Origin: Gryganskiella cystojenkinii
Taxonomy: Eukaryota > Mortierellomycota > Mortierellomycetes > Mortierellales > Mortierellaceae
Direction of reading: 5' to 3'
Assembly: GCA_015852425.1 (NCBI GenBank)
Contig: JAAAIG010000939.1
Location: forward strand, 1-14,248
Length of the DNA stretch: 14,248 nt
The notes beneath the pieces were generated by a model. That model had not been told where the DNA came from and did no database searches. It saw only the letters and a program-made list of their open reading frames with translations. Positions 1 to 7,948 of this stretch are shown one piece after another. The translations under genes and the position numbers were made by a program. The first letter of the stretch is position 1. The number at the start of each line of letters is the position of its first letter.

Positions 1-3000
1 ATAACACGAGAGGTATGGCCACTTAGGACGAGGCCAGATGCACCGGTTTGGGTGTCCCACAACCGCACTGTGTTGTCGGCACTGCCTGATGCGACCTGGT
101 GACCACTGGGAGAGTACACCACACTCTGAACATCGGAAGTGTGGCCTTGTAAGGTGTGAAGTTTTGTCCAAGTCACGGTATCATACACACTAACTGTTCC
201 ATCGCTACCGCCACAGACAAAGGTTTTCCCGTCTGGTGAATATGAGCAGGAATTTACGACACTACCTTCCTCTAAATACGGCCATTCGCCAAACTGTACG
301 CCTGCCATGCGCGATTTGCTCAAGTTGGCCTGGCGAAGCCACGTATTGCGAAGATTAACCTTCCTCAAATCCGCCCCCTCCAGCGAGGCGGAATCAAATT
401 GTCCGCCACTTATATCTGCTCCTGGAATCTGGATGCCTTTCAAGTCTGCCCCATTGAATCGTACACCAGCTCTGACCAAAACCGTGATGGCATTAGCCGC
501 TGCCTTGCGCATCTCTCTGTTGCCTTTGGATTGTTCGATCATGGAGAGTAATTGATCCTTGAAGAGTGGCTCTTGCTGCACGCGATCGGACAAAAAGCCC
601 AGAATGGAAGGCTCTCCCTCCAAGCTTCTCCATGACAATGGATGATCGACGGCAGATGGCTGGGTTGTGGCTGACTCCTCTTCCGCTTCTGGTACCAATT
701 GCTCGTCAAAGCTGAAATCGGAGCTGACACTTCCTCGTCTAGCTGGAGCTGCAGCTTGAGCAGATTTCTCCTTGCCTTCCTGGGGTTCAAAGACAGAGCG
801 GGCAAAGAAATACTCCAGCAGGGACTTGTGGATGAAACGGTACTGGATCCCACTGCGTGTTAGTGGGCTGACCTCTAGCAAGAGCTGGCTCTCATTCTCT
901 CGAGAGAAAAATGCTTCTTTCCATTTCCCTAGGTCTCGTTTGCGGGAGTAGGTGACCACAGGATTGCCTGCCTGGTTCTAAAAAAATATTCTCGCATCTA
1001 TTAGTTACGAATGAAATTTGCAGAAAGCAGATGGCTCCCACGGGATTTGTACAAAATGAACATTTACCTTGTAGATCGCGCTTGCCATATCCTTCAAAAA
1101 ACTGATGGCATTCTGAGTAAAGCCTTCATCCGTCAATCTGTCAAAGTCGGCTCTTGCCTGTGGGTTCAGGTCCTTGTTCCCAAGTCGTTTTTTCCCCTGC
1201 TCCAGCCATAGCACAACGAATTCGTCATACAGAGTGACCCTGGTGACCTTGGTGGCCATGACATTCTTGCCTGGATCCACGAGTCGAGGCAAAACCTCCA
1301 GCGAAAGCGTCAGCAGGAATGGATTTTTGACCAGCTCTTGAAGACTGGGGATCTGATCAAGTACCTCCAAGTACTGTTTCGTGGTCCATAGCGGCGCCTT
1401 GGTGATCACATACTTTGCCAAGTAGTCGTCGACTTGGGCTCTGGAGAAGGGAGCAATGACGGCCTCTTGAAACTGTGTGAAGTCGTTTGACGGCTGGAAG
1501 AGATCGCGATAGTCTTGCCCAATGTATTCGCTGCGGCAGCTGACCACCATCTGCACCCTCCATTCCCCCGTTTGGTTCAGGCAGTTGGTGGTGTACAGAT
1601 TTTGTTTCTGTTGACTCTCGTCGTAACCATCACAAATCAAGACAAACTTGCGGTGGGTCTTCAACTCTCGAATCTGAGAGTCAGAGAGCTCAAACTTACG
1701 CAGTTGCTTAACAATCATATCCTTTTCTGGTCTCTCGATGGCAGATAGGTTAATGTAAAGTGGGATGCAGCTTTTGGCTTTCTCGTACTTCTTCCACAAG
1801 TTGTACTCCATCTCGCGATTGAACGTTGACTTTCCAGAACCAGAATCGCCAAGCAGAAGTAGCACCTTCAGGTCATTGCTAGCAAGGAACTCCTCGACCT
1901 TTTCCGTCAAGTCAAACAGGACATCGTCCGACGCTTTCAGGTTGGCCTTGGCTCGAGGAGGGATATATACGGAATCCCCTCGCTCCTTCAGTCGCTGCTG
2001 CCTCAGCTTTCGCAAATCCTCCTCGACATCTGGCTTGTTTTGGACGCGATCCAGCAAGGACAGAGTTGCAAATGGCGACTGTACGGACTTCAATGGGTGC
2101 TGGCTTGGACCCTGCTCCAGACAATCGTTGTAGAGGGTTTGCTTCGCCTTGTCACCGTCGTGTTCCAGTCTCTCCAGGAATTTTCTGGCAGTTGCGCTAT
2201 CAAACGCTAGAGATAATAGAAAATACACACGCATATGTTGTTAAATCGCCGTTTCGTGGTCACTGATCATGTCATTACTTTGCCACATCAGATCTTCATC
2301 ATATGTACCTTGAATGGGACTCTTGGTCTGCTGCTGCAGGTGCTGAAGGATATCCAAGATCTGTTGCTTAACATGTACGTGATGGCCCCAGACGGCATCA
2401 TTCTGGTAGATCTCCGCCAGGAACTCTAGAGCGTCCTCACGAGATTCCACATCCCAGGCTGGACTGGCTGCAAGATCCCCTAAGCGCTGACACACTCCCC
2501 ACTGAAAGGCAAGGCTGCGTCGACAAGGAGCCTCCAGAACAAGTGTCCTAAACTTGGAGAGTTGGCCGTCCCGAAGAACCCTATCTGTGCCTCGCAATGC
2601 CGAATACCAGGAACGTTTGCGATCAAAATTGAGGGCATCCTTGAGGGCTTTAAAGAGGTCCTGGCCACTGTCTACTAGTGAAGTGACGTTATCATAGCCA
2701 TCTTTGAGAGTTTTGAAGACCTTTACAGCTCCATCTAGACCGTCTTCGATATGTCCTATGCCCTCCAGAAAGCTATTGACGTCCAGGCCCTTTACCGCCT
2801 TCACCACACTGAAGACACCCTGCATAACCTTCCCTGTGCGCCGTTTTGTGGCCTGCCATGGACTTTCATTGTCAGGCACACACTCCAAGGCCTGAAAGGC
2901 ATAGGCGGCCAGGTACACCATGTGAGGGTCAGTGCTGCCTTTTAGCTTGTCAATATATCCAGAGAGGCGTTCATGAAGACTGACACGATCCAACCCCTTG

Positions 3001-4142
3001 ACCTTGTAGTCAGCCATGGCGTCAAGGACATGCGATACGGCCAACATGAGCTGATAGATGTAGTCTTGGGTTTGTTCGTGGGTTGTTTGCATGCGTGCAT
3101 TGAGGACTTCAAGGATCTTGACTAGATCAGCCGCCTGGAGGTAGCCCTCGTTCGCGCCTTGCACCAGTTTGGCTAGTCCCTCAAGAGAGTTGACATCCAA
3201 CAAGGTGGATTTTTCAATGCTGTCAATAAACAGCTCCAGCAGACGTCGAAAGTCGTCCTTGTTGAGGAACGGGGCAATACACGCGACCTCTGCGATAGCT
3301 GTTGGGCCTTTCAACTCATCTTGAATGAATGCGCGGACTAGATTCGTCGTCAAGGTGTTGAGCCTTTCCTGCTCGTCTTCATTGTTCTGCGTTGCTTTGA
3401 CCCAAGTGCGCGCAGAGTCTTGGTGAGGGTCATCTGACGGTGGTGGAGTCTTCAAGAGCCCAAGACAATAGACAAGCTGATGCGTGTTGACAAGACGCTC
3501 ATCTGGTTCTGGCAACTTGTACTCGATCACAGGTGGGTTCTTGTCTTGGGTAAAAAAGTCTCCAAGTACAGACATGTCGACATCAACAGTGACTGATCTG
3601 CCAAGTGTTGGCTGAGCTGAGATAGAAGTTGATGTTTTGAGTGGCGGCTGGGTTTCGGTGGACACAACGGTCTTGAGTGGTGGCTTGTCTATGTTGGTGG
3701 TCTTGTGTGATGGCTGAGCTGCATTAGGAACCAAGGCTTTAAGGGAAAGGGGCAGCTGAGTAGTGACGGAAGCTGCAGTCTCAGCGAAAGGCAGAGTCGA
3801 GATGGACAACTGCTCTGCTTCAGAGTATCCCCACTTCTGTGCCTTCTCGTAGCTCTCCTTTGCTCGTTCCTGTTTCTTTAATTCGTCAAAGAGTTTACTG
3901 AGCTCGAAAAAAGCACAAGCGATACCAAGGCGCGTATCTTTTACATCCTGGACGGCCTTGGCGGCTTTAACGCCTTTTCTCAGATGGGATAACGATGCTT
4001 CCGCCTCCTCACATAGCACAAGCGCGATATTGTGCTTCCCTTCCTTGATGGCGGTGCGGCCATGGGTCAAATAAATGTTGATGAGCTCTAGTTCTGACTG
4101 CGGGGGAAGAGGACTTCGCTTGAATGACACTTTGTCAAGCAT
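1..4142 (-). CDS. NLR-like receptor: TPR-like/ARM-like N-terminus, NACHT NTPase, pentapeptide repeats, WD40 (3' end beyond window)
   Basis: Exons on the minus strand are 4142-2279, 2206-1068 and 977-1, with introns 2207-2278 (phase 1, GTAATG...CTAG) and 978-1067 (phase 0, GTAAAT...TTAG). At least 1326 residues are visible without a stop. Residues about 15-105 are TPR-like helices, 142-190 a repetitive linker and about 230-600 an all-helical ARM-like region. The NACHT domain has Walker A GDSGSGKS (741-748), Walker B FVLICDGYDE (809-818), a sensor-like CRSEY (about 845-849) and NPFLLTL (916-922). FIHKSLLEYFF (about 1049-1059) ends the ATPase module. Residues about 1174-1230 show A(D/N)LxxxxL-type pentapeptide repeats. 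WD40 repeats start near 1236, with GH...VRLWD visible, and continue off the edge. By family knowledge this is a cytosolic signal-transducing ATPase (STAND class) in which the WD40 end senses a ligand and NACHT oligomerises; ligand and output are unknown. ATG 4142 was chosen because the upstream frame is closed by a stop. Confidence 0.9.
3573..3719 (-). repeat. About four imperfect 12-residue (36-bp) repeats in the NLR linker
   Basis: NLR residues about 142-190 contain successive imperfect units beginning with QP or PP and sharing a PLKT-like core (QPSHKTT, PPLKTVV, PPLKTST, QPTLGRS), each about 12 residues long. The stretch is rich in T, S, P and K and separates the TPR-like helices from the ARM-like region, so it is probably a flexible linker. 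The period of 36 bp keeps frame, which allows unit number to vary between alleles. Confidence 0.55.
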
Positions 4143-4158
4143 GTTGAGAAATCTGCGG

Positions 4159-4438
4159 TTACTGAGGCAACAGGAAAGGGGAGGTTAAAATTCAGTCCGA
4201 TAAGGGTCACAAGTATAGGGAGCAGGCACACACTTACAGTGCTTGATGCGACTATTGCTTGATGAGATGCAAACCAAGTGCTAGTGCTGAATACCGTCGT
4301 CAAGTGGGTAGTACTTGATGTGAACGCAGGCTGTTCGTGGGGATGGATCATGGATGTTAGAGTCACTCTCGTCCGACAAACGTCAGGAAAGTTGATGGTA
4401 GCCCGATCGAGGAAAGCTTGATGGTTTCTGTGCTGCAT
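4159..4438 (-). promoter_or_regulatory. Upstream ORF in the NLR leader, closed by splicing
   Basis: An ATG at 4438 opens 67 codons that run to the donor at 4237. Once the 76-bp leader intron is removed, the first codon after the junction is TAA (4161-4159), 16 nt before the receptor ATG. Unspliced, the same frame continues through the intron to a stop at 4088, overlapping the receptor start. The encoded peptide resembles no family I know. It could regulate translation, but whether the transcript starts far enough upstream to include this ATG cannot be seen from sequence. Confidence 0.4.
4162..4237 (-). other. 5' UTR intron of the NLR gene
   Basis: On the minus strand a strong donor, GTAAGTGTG (G at 4237), is followed 76 bp later by a pyrimidine-rich acceptor, TTGCCTCAG (G at 4162). 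TTTTAAC in between is a possible branch site. The main ATG lies 19 nt after the junction. No in-frame ATG exists upstream in the spliced leader, so the intron is non-coding for the receptor, but it changes where an upstream ORF ends (see the uORF entry). Inferred from sequence alone. Confidence 0.6.
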
Positions 4439-4956
4439 CGTTACCAAGATAAAAATGTCAATTCGACAGGGAATGCAAAAACAGGATATGGACGGAAGAA
4501 AGAGATGGGTTGAGAATCAGAAAGAGAAAGGGCACCTCCATCGGTTGAGGTTGGGAGCGTTCGGGAGGGAAAAGAGGGAACATTTATTTCAGGGCGAGGG
4601 ATGTCTTTGCTGGCACCAACGAACCATCTCCTGCTGAATGAGCTCCGATGCTTTTTGTCAATATCGATCATGGTTGCACAAAGAAAATTTTAGGAAAATT
4701 TCGAGGGTTTGGAGCGCCGTCCCACCAAGTAATGCATGCGGTCAAATCTATTCTCGTAACTTATTGTCGGTTTCTTTTGTAAGAGATAGAAAAAAACCTT
4801 GTCGTTCTAGGCTTTTGATCATTCATTGAATAAGATTGAAAGCGCTTCGAATTACGAATAATGACAATGAACTTTTTTTGTTTATGACTCTCTTCTGTTA
4901 GTTTTTTTTTTTTAAATTTGTTTTATAGCTATTCTTCTAGGAAACGATAAAAATTC
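4239..4956. other. Intergenic: NLR promoter/leader and AIF 3' flank
   Basis: This stretch separates the AIF stop codon from the NLR leader intron; both genes are on the minus strand. Positions 4680-4956 are AT-rich, with a 12-T run at 4902-4913 (an A tract in the AIF transcript sense), as expected for a 3' UTR and cleavage region. I found no AATAAA within about 300 nt of the AIF stop. AAGCGCTT at 4840-4847 is a short palindrome of unknown meaning. A 76-codon minus-strand ORF at 4441-4671 resembles nothing known and may be leader or chance. No RNA gene or mobile element was seen. Confidence 0.5.
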
Positions 4957-7592
4957 TTACTCCTCGTGGATGCCAAAGGGCTTGACAAGAGCCTCGACCT
5001 TCTCAGTGTCGTAGATCTCACCAAGGATCTTGCGAGCATCTTCAACCTTTCCAAAGTTGTTCCACATCAACAGACCAACAATACGCTTGTCCTTCAAGTA
5101 AAGAACCAGGCCCTTGTTGTACTTTTCCTTGTCCTCTACCTTGACGACCTCTGCAGGCAAAGGTGTAGCAGTCGCGCGCTCAAGCTTTGACGTCTCCTTG
5201 GTCTCCTTCACGGATTCCGTGGCGGCAGGGGTATCCTTCTTCTCCTTCTTCTCCTCTTCCTCCTTGGCATCAGCAGCAGCGACGGTAGGCTTCTTGGTCC
5301 AGATGGAGACTGTCGACAACTTGGAGTCCAAGATACCGACGGCCTCATATCCGATATGAGGGCCCAAATCGGACCAGAACATCGATTGGTGCTTGTAGGC
5401 CTTGTGCAACTTGTCCGAGGCCATGTTCTGTCCAGCCACACGTCCTCCCAAGATAGCATTATCGTAGTGCTCGACACGACGACGTCCCAAAGTGACATCG
5501 TGGTAAGAGGTCATGTCGCCAGCGCAGTAGACGTTACGACGGGCCTGCAACTCGGCATTGACGACAACACCGCCACGGATCTCATCCAACTCCAAACCGG
5601 CCTTCTTGGCCAAGGCGACGTTGGCTTCGATACCGACGGCAACGACAATATGATCGGCAATAATCTTTTCACCCGACTCCAAGGTCAACTCGACCTGCTT
5701 GTCCTCGTTGATGGGCTTGGTCGAGGCAACACGAGAATTAGCCTTGACAACAACACCCTCCTGTTCAACCTGGGAAGTAGTCCACTTGGAAAGGTACTTG
5801 GGGAAGACAAGTCCCATGTTGCCGTCCTCAGGGAAAACCTGGGTCACAGAGACACCCTTGTCCTTGCCTAATTCCATTTCGAAATCCCAAGAATAGTTAG
5901 TAATCGACAAATTCGGAGTTTCAATACGCATTAGATCCACTCTTCTTCCCCACGATGAAGTGCACAGAAAAACAAAAATTATGAATTATAAGGAAAGAAA
6001 AAATGTAGCCTTACCATAGTGAGAGATAGCAACGGCGAGCTCAGATCCGAGGAAACCACCTCCAACAATGACGATCTTCTTGCCCGAGGACTTGACAAGG
6101 GAGTGCAACTGCTTGAAATCCTCAACGGAACGGAAAGTAGTAACCTTGTCCTTTCCAGCACCCTTGAGAACAGGGAGAGTTTTAGGGACACCGCCAGTGG
6201 CGAGCAAGACCTTGCCGTACTTCAAGACCTTTCCGTTGTTCAAAGTGATGGACTGCTCGGCAACGTTGAGATCATCGACAGTGACGCCGGTCAAGACCTT
6301 GACACCGCTCTGAGCAGACTCGATCTTGTCCAAGGCATCCTGATCAATGGCCTCAATCTTTTCCTTGCCCTGAAGAATGATGCTAAAATATAAAAATGAA
6401 ATAAAAAGTGTGTGTTGGTAAGAACTTTAGCTCTCTGTCCCAACACGGCACTGCATATCCGGACCGGTTAAATTTCAGCGAGAACCAACGTACTTGCGCT
6501 CCTTGCCCTGCCAGTCCTTGAAGGAGAGCTGCTCGGTGGTCGCCTCGTCCTTGTTAAACCACATCTCCTTAGACAAAGGAGGACGCATGTAGGGTCCGAT
6601 ATCCTCGTTTCCGATAATAAGAATCTACAAAATAAAAATAAGAGGTAATTGGGATCAATCATAGGGCCACGAAACAATTCTTGAACGACGTATGAGATAG
6701 AGCCAGGCATTATTTCAGTGACGGGATGGCTTACGGCAGCAGAGGGGTCCTTCTCACGGATAGCCTCCATGGCGGCGAATGAAGCGGTACCGGCACCTAC
6801 ATTAATAAGTGGTAGAGCAAATGGTTCGAGGATTTGTCAGTGATTAAGTCTTTGCGTCAATTGCGTGATCGATCATATCCGTTGCTCTGTCTTTTCATAC
6901 CGATCAAGACGTAAGGGTAAAAGCCCTTCTCGTGCTGAACAGCAGCGACGGCAGGGGTAGCGGCAGCGGGCTTGACATCTTCCTGCTCTTCTTCCTCGAT
7001 TTCTTCTTCGGCAGAAGCCTTCTTGCTGTGCGAGTGATGGTGGTCAACGTCAGAAGCCTTCTTCTTTGGTGGAGGAGCAGTCAACCTGTAGATCTATGTT
7101 ATCACCAAGAACGGAGAGGGAAGGAGAGGGCAAGGAAGAGAGACACCGACGTTAACGAATGAAGTAATTCCCACGGGAGAGGTAGCGATCTCTTTTTTTT
7201 ATTGGCATAAACGCTGACAATTACGCACTTACCAGAGGGCCAAAGAAAACAAGAGAGCCGATCTACAGATAATAAACACAAAAATGAAAACAAACGTACG
7301 TATCAGATTCAAGGTAACAATTCCTGTTGTGGTTAGAGACTGGGGGTATTTCGGCTTCAAACGAGTGAAGCATGGCATGAGAGATACATACGACCCAAGC
7401 AGCATCCGAGGACTGGTGGTGGGCAGTATGAGGAGCAGCAGCAGCAGTGGTGTGAGAGGAAGTGGCGTAGGTGCGGGCAGTCTGGCGAAGGGAGAGCAAG
7501 CCCTGGCGGGGGGTTGCAACGGCAGCAGCCATACGAGGCTGCATGCGCGAAGAAGACGCCCTGAGGGCGGCCCTGAAGGCATGTGAGTTCAT
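4957..7592 (-). CDS. AIFM1: Apoptosis-inducing factor, mitochondrial FAD/NADH oxidoreductase (AIFM1-type)
   Basis: Minus-strand exons are 7592-7392, 7262-7233, 7093-6901, 6796-6735, 6624-6494, 6382-6015 and 5867-4957, giving 631 residues (human AIF has about 613). Residues 1-45 are Arg-rich without acidic residues and contain RTYA (40-43), a mitochondrial presequence with a plausible cleavage site. Residues 64-79 form a hydrophobic anchor, followed by a Lys/His/Glu-rich linker. The FAD-binding motif GAGTAS lies at 142-147, MRPPLSKE follows in exon 5, and the NADH-binding motif GGGFLGSE lies at 313-320. The second FAD contact, CAGDM, is near 443-447. AIF-specific signatures are LGRRRVEH, MFWSDLGP (491-498) and a C-terminal GIHEE. 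By homology the protein is anchored in the inner membrane facing the intermembrane space, oxidises NADH and supports respiratory complex assembly; a death role in this organism is inference. The intron before exon 7 has a perfect TACTAAC branch site (5896-5902). Confidence 0.93.
7233..7262 (-). other. 30-nt microexon encoding the AIF membrane anchor
   Basis: The exon lies between TCTGTAG (acceptor G at 7263) and GTAAGTGCG (donor G at 7232). It encodes IGSLVFFGPL, the core of the hydrophobic anchor, and is 0/0 phase, so its skipping would delete exactly ten residues without changing frame. A second donor, GTAATT, 8 nt downstream (G at 7224) would extend the exon to 38 nt and pairs in frame only with the alternative acceptor at 7086. 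Confidence 0.7.
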
Positions 7593-7948
7593 GATGAAGG
7601 GAATGTGGAAAAGAGAGGAGAGACGGGGAGAAGGTGAGAAGGAAAAAGAAAAGAGGAAAATGTAGGAACGAGTAACGAATCTGATCGAATGATTTGAATT
7701 TCAGTGGCATTACAGATCTGCTTTCTCGGCACAGAGGAAAGAAGGCGAAAAATGCGCGTGCAATTACCCCGAGGATCATTGATTTTTGATTTTTAATTGC
7801 ACATGGGAATAACACGCTAGTCAACCCCCTCAGTGGCTTTTCCGAACTACTCTTTCCATTGCGTTGTTCCCATCACGCACTTTCCTTCTGTTTCTCGTTC
7901 TGCATTAATCACATCTCAAGACAAGACAGGACAATATAACCCTCCATA
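7593..7948. promoter_or_regulatory. Divergent promoter region between AIF and SPF45-like genes
   Basis: Only 356 bp separate the two start codons, so both promoters must lie here or overlap. The AIF side (7593-7670) is purine-rich on the plus strand, which makes its leader a CT-rich tract, common in fungal 5' UTRs. TATAA (7935-7939) is too close to the plus-strand ATG at 7949 to be its TATA box. Near the middle lies a perfect 9-bp inverted repeat, listed separately. Confidence 0.6.
7758..7802. repeat. Perfect 9-bp inverted repeat in the divergent promoter
   Basis: GTGCAATTA (7758-7766) and TAATTGCAC (7794-7802) are exact reverse complements separated by 27 nt, centred at 7780, close to the midpoint (about 7771) of the intergenic region. 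It could be a pair of oppositely facing transcription-factor sites serving both genes. Chance cannot be excluded for arms of this length. Confidence 0.4.

Noticed and set aside
539..853. 104-codon minus-strand open frame
   Set aside because: It is an alternative frame within exon 3 of the NLR, which reads continuously from 977 to the window edge with pentapeptide and WD40 motifs.
4441..4671. 76-codon minus-strand ORF upstream of the NLR leader
   Set aside because: No similarity to a known family and no splice or context evidence; it is kept only as possible leader sequence.
5356..5871. 171-codon plus-strand open frame
   Set aside because: It is exactly antisense to exon 7 of the AIF gene, whose protein is strongly recognisable; it is a shadow frame.
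5868..5940. N-terminal extension of AIF exon 7 starting near 5940
   Set aside because: The segment contains a perfect TACTAAC branch site and ends in ATTAG; removing it joins the NADH-motif helix directly to the conserved strand as in other AIF proteins.
7357..7824. 155-codon minus-strand open frame over the AIF start and upstream region
   Set aside because: Its phenylalanine- and leucine-rich sequence comes from the CT-rich leader, and it runs in a different frame from the clear mitochondrial presequence of AIF exon 1.
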